Made by a program: the position numbers and the translations under genes
Notes under the pieces: model-generated
Seen by the model: only the letters and a program-made list of their open reading frames with translations
Databases searched by the model: none
Told to the model about the DNA's origin: nothing
Assembly: GCA_017380575.1 (NCBI GenBank)
Contig: JAFODS010000004.1
Coordinates: forward strand, 48,645-112,644
Reading direction: 5' to 3'
Source of the DNA: Clostridia bacterium
GTDB lineage: Bacteria > Bacillota > Clostridia > Oscillospirales > Acutalibacteraceae
Length of the DNA: 64,000 nt
Shown: positions 43,548-51,387 of the stretch, in pieces
How positions within the stretch are numbered: the first letter of the stretch is position 1
Layout of the letters: every line of letters starts with the position of its first letter

Positions 43548-44579
43548 TCAGTCGTCATTGAGCGTCTGTGTCAGCAACTCACCAACAAGATTGGTAAGAT
43601 ACCTTACGCTCGGTATAAGACTTGCATAATCTATTCTTGTCGGGCCGATTATTCCGATCGAGCCTCGATTATCGCCGTCAATGTTGTAGTGTGCCATTAT
43701 TACGCTTGAATTTTCAAGCTGTTTGAATTTGTTTTCTCCGCCGATTTTAACATCGAAGTCCTCTTTGCTGTTTGCAAGCAGCTGACTTATCGGCTCGCCT
43801 CTGCGAAGAAAATCCATAAGCTCGTAAGCTGTTGTGCCGTAATCCTCACGGTAGCGAAGGATGTTTGACTGTCCGCCAAGCATTACCATCGTCTGCATTG
43901 CTTCCTGTGCAAGTTCGGAAACTGCCGAAACGAAAGGAATCATCGTCAGTGCGTCCATACCCATTGAAGCAACCAGTGTCTGAAGCGTAGCCGTGTCGAT
44001 TTCATCAAGCGGAAGACCAAGGAAAGAAGATTTGACGATGTTATAAAACTTTTCAATCATTGAAGAGTTAAGGTCAATATCGCTTCTGCAAACCTTGCTT
44101 TTGATAACTCCCGTTGAAGTAAGCAGGACTATCATTCCCGTTCTTGTTCCTACGGGGACGAACTCAACTCGTTTTATCGTTGCATTTTCACCCGAGGGAG
44201 TTGTTGAAACCGCGGCACAGTCCGTCATATCTGCAAGGAATTCGCTTGCCTTTGCAAGGATTGCTTCCGGGCTTGCATTCTTTAAGGAAACGCCTGCTTC
44301 AATCTGCCTTTTAACAGATTCATCAAGCGGACGGACACCCATCAGCCTGTCAACGTAATAGCGGTAACCTTCGTTTGTAGGAATACGTCCTGCCGAAGTG
44401 TGCGGCTGCTCAAGGAAGCCGAGAGCAACAAGCTCCGCCATCTCGTTTCTGATGGTTGCACTCGATACGGTTATATCAAGTGCAGACAAAAGAGTCTTGG
44501 AACCAACAGGCTCGCCCGTCTTTATATAATGCTCTACAACAGCAGCGAGTATCTTTTCTTTTCTCTGACTGAGTTCCAT
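43548..44579 (-). CDS. hrcA: Heat-inducible transcription repressor HrcA
   Basis: A 343-residue repressor. The N-terminal winged helix (MELSQRKEKILAAVVEHYIKTGEPVGSKTL...SSATIRNEMAEL) binds CIRCE, and a GAF-like domain and insert follow (LEQPHTSAGRIPTNEGYRYYVD). GroEL normally keeps HrcA folded, linking free chaperone to repression. It is the first gene of its own operon and sits directly behind a CIRCE operator, so it represses itself and grpE-dnaK-dnaJ. Confidence 0.98.
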   Translation of the reverse strand: MELSQRKEKILAAVVEHYIKTGEPVGSKTLLSALDITVSSATIRNEMAELVALGFLEQPHTSAGRIPTNEGYRYYVDRLMGVRPLDESVKRQIEAGVSLKNASPEAILAKASEFLADMTDCAAVSTTPSGENATIKRVEFVPVGTRTGMIVLLTSTGVIKSKVCRSDIDLNSSMIEKFYNIVKSSFLGLPLDEIDTATLQTLVASMGMDALTMIPFVSAVSELAQEAMQTMVMLGGQSNILRYREDYGTTAYELMDFLRRGEPISQLLANSKEDFDVKIGGENKFKQLENSSVIMAHYNIDGDNRGSIGIIGPTRIDYASLIPSVRYLTNLVGELLTQTLNDD

Positions 44580-44601
44580 TCTCTCACCGCCTTTAGCACC
44601 G

Positions 44602-44628
44602 TTAGCACTCTTTTCGCCTGAGTGCTAA
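44602..44628. promoter_or_regulatory. CIRCE operator (HrcA binding site)
   Basis: A perfect consensus inverted repeat TTAGCACTC-N9-GAGTGCTAA, 22 bases from the hrcA start codon and just downstream of the -10 box. Confidence 0.98.
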
Positions 44629-44638
44629 CTGCACTTAT

Positions 44639-44667
44639 AATATACAACTCTGTGGCGGTTTTGTCAA
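44639..44667 (-). promoter_or_regulatory. SigA promoter of the hrcA operon
   Basis: On the minus strand: perfect TTGACA (44662-44667), 17 bp, TATATT (44639-44644). CIRCE lies 10 bases past the -10, over the transcription start. Confidence 0.9.
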
Positions 44668-44756
44668 CAGTTTATTTATGAATTCTTTGTTAACTTTGTA
44701 TTTATTTTCCGTTTCTAAAAGTATTGCACTTTTGTTTCTGTTTAAACATTTTACTG

Positions 44757-44785
44757 TTGAATAAAAGTCTTGTGTGTGTTAAAAT
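44757..44785 (+). promoter_or_regulatory. Promoter of the surface-glycan cluster
   Basis: TTGAAT (44757-44762), 17 bp, TAAAAT (44780-44785), 27 bases before the first gene of the seven-gene cluster. Confidence 0.65.
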
Positions 44786-44812
44786 GTAATATATATGCTC
44801 AGAGGTGGCAGT

Positions 44813-45694
44813 ATGTACATTATTATCGGTGCAAACGGATTTTTAGGCTCATACGTTTTGAAAACTCTTGTCAGCAACACTGACAGGAGAATACTTGCTA
44901 CCTATCACGGCAAAAAAGAAAGCCTTTTTGAAGGTAGGGTTGAGTGGGCGAAGCTCGACGTTACAAACGAAGAAGACATTAACAACCTTGCTGAACTTGC
45001 AGGTGATATTTCAGACTGCAGTATTTTCTACTTTTCCGCCTGTCACAACCTTGACCTCGTCAAGCGTGAACCAGAATTTGCAAGGAATATAAACATAACT
45101 GCACTGAAGAAATTTCTTGACACGTTCAAGGATGCAAAAAATCTTTATTTTTCGTCAACCGATTGTGTCTACGGCGAAAACACAGAGGATATCCCGTGTT
45201 TCAAGGAAAGTGACATCACCTCTCCCGTAAGCGAATACGGCAGGCAGAAGCTTGAAGCTGAAGCTCTTGTTACAAGTTACGGATTCAACGTTGTCCGCTT
45301 ACCGTTTATGATCGGCCCGTCAATACTCCAGAACAAGAAGCATTTTTATGACAACATTGTTGAAAAAACTGTTCAGGGTGAAGATTTCACTCTTGCCGAC
45401 GGTCTTTGGCGTTCAGCTCTTGATTACGAAAGCGTTGCCGATATACTTTTCAAGCTCACAAACAAAGAAAATGTTCCGCAGATTCTGAACCTTTGCGGTG
45501 ACAACTCCCTGAGCAAGTACGACGTCGGAGTTTTGATTGCAGAAAAACATAATCTTCCGATGAAACATATAATAAAAACTCCCGAAGCCGAAATTATGAA
45601 GCTTTTTTATGAAGTCCGCACGTCATCAACCGCGATGGACAATTCACTTCTTAAAGCCGTTCTCGGCGTTGATGAGATTAAAATAAACATCTGA
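44813..45694 (+). CDS. SDR-family sugar-nucleotide reductase/epimerase (RmlD-like)
   Basis: A 293-residue Rossmann-fold enzyme. The NAD(P) motif is MYIIIGANGFLGSYVL, and the catalytic Ser/Thr and YxxxK are in FSSTDCVYGE and SEYGRQKLEAEAL. The C-terminal layout resembles RmlD-type dTDP-4-dehydrorhamnose reductases, but the sugar cannot be inferred. The ATG at 44813 follows AGAGGTGG; an upstream in-frame ATG would put the ribosome binding site inside the gene. First of seven co-directional genes. Confidence 0.83.
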   Translation: MYIIIGANGFLGSYVLKTLVSNTDRRILATYHGKKESLFEGRVEWAKLDVTNEEDINNLAELAGDISDCSIFYFSACHNLDLVKREPEFARNINITALKKFLDTFKDAKNLYFSSTDCVYGENTEDIPCFKESDITSPVSEYGRQKLEAEALVTSYGFNVVRLPFMIGPSILQNKKHFYDNIVEKTVQGEDFTLADGLWRSALDYESVADILFKLTNKENVPQILNLCGDNSLSKYDVGVLIAEKHNLPMKHIIKTPEAEIMKLFYEVRTSSTAMDNSLLKAVLGVDEIKINI

Positions 45695-45705
45695 CAGGTG
45701 ATAAA

Positions 45706-46977
45706 ATGAAAGCTGTTATTATGGCTGGCGGATTCGGCAAAAGACTTGCCCGTTTTTACAGCGACAGGCCAAAGCCGATGATTGAAATCTGTGGCAGACC
45801 TGTTCTTGAATATCAAATTGAAAACCTTCGCGATTCGGGCATTACCGATATTATCATCGTTGTTCACCATATGCGCAATCATATTATGAATTATTTCGGT
45901 GACGGCTCTCTGCTCGGTGTCAATATCACATATTACGAAGAGGAAAGCCCCCTCGGCACAGCAGGTGCTCTTTTCAGAATACGTGAAAAGCTGTCCGAAG
46001 ATTTTCTTCTTATCAACGGTGACCTTATTTTCAGCATCGACTTTCAGAAGATGATTGATTTCCATAAGAGCAACAATGCACTTGCAACTCTTTTCGTTCA
46101 TCCGAATTCACACCCCTACGACAGCGAGCTTGTTGCAAGCAATGGCAACGGCGTTGTAACAGACTGGTTTAAAAACGACGGTCACGGCAATTACAAAAAC
46201 TGTGTGAATGCGGGTATTCACATACTTTCAAAAGAAGTTCTTTACGCTCACCACAGCGAAGAGAAGCTCAACCTTCGTTCAGATGTTATTGAACCGATTC
46301 TTGACACAGGCAGAGTTTATGCATATCATTCCGCGGAATACGTCAAAGATATGGGTACATCGGACAGGCTCCGTCACGTTACAGCTGACGTTGAAAACGG
46401 TATTGTTTTCGCAAAAAGAGCCGACCGCAAGCAGAAGGCGATATTCCTTGACCGCGACGGTACAATCAACAAGTATAAAGGATATATCACATCCCCGAAA
46501 CAGCTTGAGCTTATAAGCGGAGCTGCAGAGGCAATAAAAAAAATTAACCGCAGCGGTTATCTTGCGATTGTTATCACAAATCAGCCTTCAATCGCTATGG
46601 GTCGAATGAGCTTTGCCGTGCTTGACGAAATCCACGCGAAGCTTGACACACTTCTTGGCGAAGAAGGTGCATACATTGATGCACTTTATTTCTGCCCTCA
46701 CCACCCTGACAAAGGCTTTGAGGGTGAAAGAGCCGAGTTAAAAATCAAATGTGACTGTCGCAAGCCTTCGGGAGGTATGATAAAAAAAGCTGCCGAAGAT
46801 TTTAACATCGACCTTTCAAAATCATTTATGGTCGGCGACTCAGAAAGGGATGTCCTTGCCGCAATCGATGCGGGATGCACCCCGATTTTCCTTACAGGAA
46901 GCGACAACGCACTTAACGTACCGCATACCCGAAAATACAAAAAACTTTCAGATTTTATAAAGGATGAGATTGACTAA
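45706..46977 (+). CDS. Fused heptose-1-phosphate nucleotidyltransferase and GmhB-type heptose bisphosphate phosphatase
   Basis: A 423-residue protein of two enzymes. Residues 1-235 are a sugar-phosphate nucleotidyltransferase (AVIMAGGFGKRL, RPKPMIEICGRPVLEY, LLINGDLIF, GMHIL-like NAGIHILSKEV), like HddC. Residues 245-423 are a HAD-IIIA phosphatase of the GmhB type (FLDRDGTIN with Asp249 and Asp251, a zinc loop CPHHP and CDCRKP, and MVGDSERDVLAAIDAG). Together with the GHMP kinase next to it, these give three steps of GDP-D-glycero-D-manno-heptose synthesis: phosphorylation, removal of the 7-phosphate and activation. Its stop codon directly abuts the kinase start. Confidence 0.88.
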   Translation: MKAVIMAGGFGKRLARFYSDRPKPMIEICGRPVLEYQIENLRDSGITDIIIVVHHMRNHIMNYFGDGSLLGVNITYYEEESPLGTAGALFRIREKLSEDFLLINGDLIFSIDFQKMIDFHKSNNALATLFVHPNSHPYDSELVASNGNGVVTDWFKNDGHGNYKNCVNAGIHILSKEVLYAHHSEEKLNLRSDVIEPILDTGRVYAYHSAEYVKDMGTSDRLRHVTADVENGIVFAKRADRKQKAIFLDRDGTINKYKGYITSPKQLELISGAAEAIKKINRSGYLAIVITNQPSIAMGRMSFAVLDEIHAKLDTLLGEEGAYIDALYFCPHHPDKGFEGERAELKIKCDCRKPSGGMIKKAAEDFNIDLSKSFMVGDSERDVLAAIDAGCTPIFLTGSDNALNVPHTRKYKKLSDFIKDEID

Positions 46978-47958
46978 ATGTTTACAACCAGAACCCCGTT
47001 CAGAATGTCCTTCCTTGGAGGAGGAACCGATTTTCCTGCGTACTTCAACGAGTACGGCGGGTGTGTTCTGTCTGCAACATTCAACAAATTCTCCTACGTT
47101 ACCGTAAGAGAATTGCCTGCACTTTTCGATTACAAAAATCAGTTTACATATTCAAAAATTGAGCGTTTCAACTCTCCCGATGAGCTTGAGCATCCTCTTG
47201 TAAGAGAAGCACTCAAGTATATCGGCACAGACCGCGTACAGATCGCATACGACGCTGACCTTCCCGCACGTTCGGGTATCGGTTCAAGCTCGTCTTTCGC
47301 CGTCGGTCTTCTTAATGAGCTTCACCTTCTCAAGGGCGAAAAGCTCAGCAAAATGGAGCTTGCGAAAGAAGCAATTCACCTTGAAAGAGTTCTTTGCAAC
47401 GAAGCAGGCGGTGTTCAGGATCAGCTTGCAGTTGCCTTTGGCGGACTTAACAAAATTACATTCGATGCCGACGGATACAAGATTCTTCCTGTCGATATTT
47501 CACATAAAAACAGGAAACAGTTCAACAACAATCTGCTTCTTGTATTCACGGGATTTTCACATTTTTCGGGCGAGGTTGCCGTCGCACAGCAGAACAACAT
47601 ACCACATAAGATTTCAGAGCTCAACGAAATGAAATCGCTCGTTTCCGAAGGCGAAAAAATCCTTGTTTCAGGCAACAGCCTTGATGATTTCGGCAGACTT
47701 CTTGACTATACATGGAAATTAAAGCGTACGCTTTCGGACAGAATCAGTACAAACGAAATCGACGAGCTTTACGAGTCAGCCAAAAAAGCAGGTGCACTCG
47801 GCGGAAAAATTCTTGGTGCAGGAAGCGGTGGATTTATGCTTCTTTATGTACCTGAAGAAAAACGTGAAAACGTTAAAAAAATCTTTGAACCGTCACGAAT
47901 CATTCCGTTTGAATTCGAAGACGAGGGCACAAAACTTATTTACGGCGGAGGTAAATGA
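46978..47958 (+). CDS. hddA: D-glycero-D-manno-heptose 7-phosphate kinase (GHMP family)
   Basis: A 326-residue GHMP-family sugar kinase. FRMSFLGGGTDFPAYFNEYGG and the ATP loop LPARSGIGSSSSFAVGLLNELH (about residues 94-115) match HddA-type heptose kinases, as do NEAGGVQDQLAVAFGGLN and GGKILGAGSGGFMLLY. It makes D-glycero-D-manno-heptose 1,7-bisphosphate for the neighbouring phosphatase. The ATG follows the previous stop without a gap. The isomerase GmhA, needed to start the pathway from sedoheptulose 7-phosphate, is not in the window. Confidence 0.88.
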   Translation: MFTTRTPFRMSFLGGGTDFPAYFNEYGGCVLSATFNKFSYVTVRELPALFDYKNQFTYSKIERFNSPDELEHPLVREALKYIGTDRVQIAYDADLPARSGIGSSSSFAVGLLNELHLLKGEKLSKMELAKEAIHLERVLCNEAGGVQDQLAVAFGGLNKITFDADGYKILPVDISHKNRKQFNNNLLLVFTGFSHFSGEVAVAQQNNIPHKISELNEMKSLVSEGEKILVSGNSLDDFGRLLDYTWKLKRTLSDRISTNEIDELYESAKKAGALGGKILGAGSGGFMLLYVPEEKRENVKKIFEPSRIIPFEFEDEGTKLIYGGGK

Positions 47959-47960
47959 TT

Positions 47961-48893
47961 ATGAAAATTGCAATCACGGGCGGTGCAGGCTATATCGGCA
48001 GTGTGCTTGTTCCCGAACTGCTGAAGCTCGGTCACGAGGTCAGCGTACTTGATAACTTTTACTTCGGTCAGACTGCACTGCTTGACTGTTGCTATGATAA
48101 AAACTTCACTGTAATCCGCGGTGATGCACGTGACCGCAACACCGTTGAAAAATTCATTGACGGTGCGGATTTAATAATTCCGCTTGCGGCACTTGTCGGT
48201 TTTCCCCTTTGCGATTACGACAAGGTTGCAGCAAAGACAACAAACCTTGACGCAATTCTTATGCTTCTTGAATTAAGAAAGCCTGAACAGAAGATTATTT
48301 TCCCCTGCACAAACAGCGGATATGGTACATCGGACGGCAGCATCTACTGTACGGAAGAAACTCCGCTTAATCCGATTTCACTTTACGGCACAACTAAAGC
48401 CGAGGCTGAAAAGGCAATTCTTGAAAGCGGCAATTCACTCACCTTCCGTTTTGCAACAGTTTTCGGAGCATCACCGAGAATGAGACTTGACCTGCTTGTA
48501 AACGATTTTGTTTACCGTGCCGTAAACGACAAAACGATGATTATTTTTGAAGGTCATTTCAAAAGGAACTTCATTCATATCCGCGATGTTGTCGGTGCAT
48601 ATATTCACGCAATCAATAACTTTGAAGCAATGAAGGGTAAAGCTTACAACTGCGGTCTTTCGGACGCTAACCTTTCAAAAATTGAGCTTTGTGAAAAAAT
48701 CAGGGAGCATATCCCCTCTTTCACTTTCTTCGAATCAGAAATCAACAAAGACCCCGACAAGAGAAACTATATCGTTTCAAACGACAGACTTGAAAGCACG
48801 GGTTGGAAGCCCGGTTACACTCTCGACGACGGTATCGAAGAGCTTATCAAGACTTATAACATTGTCAAAAACAAATCCTTTGCTAATTTTTAA
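47961..48893 (+). CDS. NAD-dependent epimerase/dehydratase (extended SDR)
   Basis: A 310-residue enzyme with the NAD motif IAITGGAGYIGSVLV, the catalytic Ser/Tyr block (FPCTNSGYGTSD, ISLYGTTKAEAEKA) and a C-terminal substrate domain with NFIHIRDVVGAYIHAI. This is the extended SDR family of UDP-glucose 4-epimerase and GDP-sugar dehydratases; activity on the GDP-heptose made by its neighbours is a reasonable inference. I chose the ATG at 47961 over the one at 47955 (which overlaps the hddA stop) because GGAGG is 9 bases from it. Confidence 0.85.
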   Translation: MKIAITGGAGYIGSVLVPELLKLGHEVSVLDNFYFGQTALLDCCYDKNFTVIRGDARDRNTVEKFIDGADLIIPLAALVGFPLCDYDKVAAKTTNLDAILMLLELRKPEQKIIFPCTNSGYGTSDGSIYCTEETPLNPISLYGTTKAEAEKAILESGNSLTFRFATVFGASPRMRLDLLVNDFVYRAVNDKTMIIFEGHFKRNFIHIRDVVGAYIHAINNFEAMKGKAYNCGLSDANLSKIELCEKIREHIPSFTFFESEINKDPDKRNYIVSNDRLESTGWKPGYTLDDGIEELIKTYNIVKNKSFANF

Positions 48894-48904
48894 GGTGAAT
48901 TTTT

Positions 48905-49261
48905 ATGATTGAAATTTTAAAACCTGATTTTGAATTCAATGATGAACGTGGAAAGCTTATGCAGCTTCTTCACGGTGATATTGCACAGGTGAATTATGTT
49001 GAGTCAAATCCGTCTTCTTTAAGGGGCGGTCATTACCACAAGCTTAACAAGGAAACTTTTTTCATCATTGACGGTGAAGTGGACGTAACTGTTAAAAAAG
49101 ACGGTAACGAAGAAACTTATTCTTTTAAATCGGGTGATATGTTTTCAATTGAAAAAAACGTGATTCATTCATTTGACTATAAAAAATTCACAACCCTCAT
49201 CGTGACTTACGACAAGGGTGTTGAACTGCCCGACGGCACAAAGGATATTTATTCAGAATAA
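48905..49261 (+). CDS. RmlC/FdtA-like cupin, sugar-modifying
   Basis: A 118-residue single-cupin protein. LRGGHYHKLNKETFFIIDGEV places the conserved His/His/Glu of the cupin fold, and FSIEKNVIHSFDYK the second motif. It resembles 3,4-ketoisomerases and 3,5-epimerases acting on nucleotide 4-keto-6-deoxy sugars (FdtA/WxcM/RmlC). It follows the SDR gene by 11 bases and could isomerise the SDR product. The exact reaction is open. Confidence 0.78.
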   Translation: MIEILKPDFEFNDERGKLMQLLHGDIAQVNYVESNPSSLRGGHYHKLNKETFFIIDGEVDVTVKKDGNEETYSFKSGDMFSIEKNVIHSFDYKKFTTLIVTYDKGVELPDGTKDIYSE

Positions 49262-49272
49262 CGGTGTTTCGT

Positions 49273-50421
49273 ATGTTAAAAAAACTTTACGAAAAAACTA
49301 AATATGAAGCTTGTATCTTCTTCTTCCTTTTTGCACAGCTTATTGTTTTTGTGCCCGACGAAGAAGGTATGCCCCTTTGGCAGCTTCTGACTTACCTGAG
49401 CGATTACAGCCGCGGTTTTATGCCTCGGGCATTTATCGGTGAAATCATCACCTGGTTTACCGACACGGTTTCGCTCGGTTTGCTTTTCACACTTTCTTTC
49501 ATTGTTTGTGTTTTATTAATCCTTGCGATTGCTGTTTTCGGCGGATATTTAATCCGACATTGTGAAAACAAAGGTGCGGCAACAGGAATTATTGCAATTA
49601 TGCTCGGTTCACCGATTTTTATGCCGCTTTTTGCATCGTGGCTCGGCATTACGGACATTTACCTTATTCTTCTTACTCTTATTGCTTTCACACTAAACGA
49701 AAATAAATTTCTTCGTTTCGGCGTGCCTGTTGTTATGCTTATCTGTACGGCAATTCACCACGCGTATTTATTCCTTTATATGGTGCCCGTTGCAATTGCA
49801 TTGCTTTACGATATGTTCAGAAATAAAAAATATCTCCGTGACGGTGTGCTTTGTGCGGTAACATATATTTCTCTTATTGCCCTTGGACTGATAACTCTTA
49901 AAACAAGGGTTGCAAGCGGATTTTCTTCCGTTGACGAGATGACGGAATTTATGCTTCAGAAGGCTGATATGCCTCTCACAAAAGAATGGCTGATGAGTGT
50001 TGTCCCCAACGAATACACAACGGGAGCAGACTTCATTCTTGAAGAAATTACAACAACGATGTCGGCTTCCAACCTGCTCGGAATAGTTGTTATTTTCGCT
50101 CCTCTTCTTATTCTTTTTGCTTACGGTTGGTTTAAGGCTCTTCGCAAAACGGAAAACAAAGCTGAAAAATTCACGCTCTTCCTATGCCTTATTCATCCGC
50201 TTTCAACTGTTCCTGCATACATCTTCGGTCTTAACTGGAACCGTTGGACTTCGGCAATTATTACAAGCCAGTGTCTGCTTTATCTTTTTATGCTTCACCG
50301 TAAAAACGAAGCAGTTTGTGAAACCGCCAATAAAATCACGGCATTTTTCAAAAAATATTTTGCTGTTGTTGTGTTCTATATTATTTATGTTGCTTCCTTC
50401 GCGAAGCTGTTAGGGATTTAA
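49273..50421 (+). CDS. Polytopic membrane protein of unknown function 1
   Basis: A 382-residue protein with about nine to ten transmembrane helices. A conserved-looking segment near residues 40-60 reads YLSDYSRGFMPRAFIGEII, between helices 1 and 2. GT-C glycosyltransferases and O-antigen polymerases have a comparable build, but no diagnostic motif is visible, so this is only a suggestion from context. The ATG at 49273 is 11 bases after the cupin stop; a GTG three codons earlier is also possible. Confidence 0.72.
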   Translation: MLKKLYEKTKYEACIFFFLFAQLIVFVPDEEGMPLWQLLTYLSDYSRGFMPRAFIGEIITWFTDTVSLGLLFTLSFIVCVLLILAIAVFGGYLIRHCENKGAATGIIAIMLGSPIFMPLFASWLGITDIYLILLTLIAFTLNENKFLRFGVPVVMLICTAIHHAYLFLYMVPVAIALLYDMFRNKKYLRDGVLCAVTYISLIALGLITLKTRVASGFSSVDEMTEFMLQKADMPLTKEWLMSVVPNEYTTGADFILEEITTTMSASNLLGIVVIFAPLLILFAYGWFKALRKTENKAEKFTLFLCLIHPLSTVPAYIFGLNWNRWTSAIITSQCLLYLFMLHRKNEAVCETANKITAFFKKYFAVVVFYIIYVASFAKLLGI

Positions 50422-50424
50422 GAA

Positions 50425-51354
50425 ATGAAAATCAAAGCTTTTGCAGAAAAAAATAAATATGCACTCGCATCATTTGCAGTTCTTGCTTTGCTCAGCGTTA
50501 CTTACGGAGGATTTGAAAGCCCTGCCGTTCTCGCTCTTCGTATGCTCGTCTGCCTTGGTGCTGCTTTGTTTTTCTCTTTTAACGTTAAGGATGACGAGAA
50601 AATTTACTTTCCCGCCTTTTCGCTTTTAACGCTTCTTTCCTGCAATACTGTTTTTCTTACTTGCGACGTTCATATTCTGCTTTCGCTTTCGTTTTTTCTT
50701 TTGGCTCTCGCTTTTGCTGAAAAGCAGAAATTTTTATCTCCTGTTTTTGCAGGGCTTTGTGTTCTTTCGCAACCGCTGACGGTTCTGTTTTTTGTTCCCG
50801 CAATTCTTTTTGTTCTTCTTTTGAAAAAACAGAAAATTCCTGCAATAATCTCTGCAGTTGTTTCTGTTGTGGCTTTCGTTGTCACGAAGCTCCTTGTCAG
50901 CACTGATTTTTATGCTGATCAGTTCAGCTCATATTATCTTTCGCTTCACCTTGTGCATTTTTCAACAAGTCACATCAGAGTGCTTACTGATTACCTCGTC
51001 GCTTCAATTCCGCTTTTGGCTGTTGTCGTTTTCGTTTTAATCAGGGCGATAATTAAAAAAGATTTTCTTGCTTCAGTTGCAACTGTTGTTTCTCTGCTTT
51101 GCTCTTTATATGGCTTTGCACTCAGCAAAAACCTTGAAACAGCAATCTTCATTCTTATTCCTGTTTTTGCTTTGTTTGTTGCACTTTCGGAAGAAACGAG
51201 CTTTAGTTCATCCTCAGCATTTTTCAAAAAGCACAAGCTTGGCTTTCTTCTTCTCGTTGCTTTTGTTGCAGGGTATCCCCTTGTTTTCGGACAGATTCCT
51301 TACGAAAACGATTTGTTCTCTAAAATCGCATTCATCATATTCAGGCAAGAATAA
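50425..51354 (+). CDS. Polytopic membrane protein of unknown function 2
   Basis: A 309-residue protein that is almost entirely hydrophobic, with about nine helices. It starts MKIKAFAEKNKYALASFAVL and ends just before a strong terminator. It begins 3 bases after the preceding membrane-protein gene, so both are probably made together, perhaps as partners in glycan export, polymerisation or transfer. I do not recognise a family. Confidence 0.7.
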   Translation: MKIKAFAEKNKYALASFAVLALLSVTYGGFESPAVLALRMLVCLGAALFFSFNVKDDEKIYFPAFSLLTLLSCNTVFLTCDVHILLSLSFFLLALAFAEKQKFLSPVFAGLCVLSQPLTVLFFVPAILFVLLLKKQKIPAIISAVVSVVAFVVTKLLVSTDFYADQFSSYYLSLHLVHFSTSHIRVLTDYLVASIPLLAVVVFVLIRAIIKKDFLASVATVVSLLCSLYGFALSKNLETAIFILIPVFALFVALSEETSFSSSSAFFKKHKLGFLLLVAFVAGYPLVFGQIPYENDLFSKIAFIIFRQE

Positions 51355-51355
51355 A

Positions 51356-51387
51356 ACAAGAGGCTGTCAGACAGCCTCTTTTAATTT
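51356..51387. terminator. Bidirectional terminator between the glycan cluster and clpC
   Basis: A nearly perfect AAGAGGCTGTC/GACAGCCTCTT palindrome followed by TTAATTTT on the plus side, with TTTTATTC on the minus side. Confidence 0.85.
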
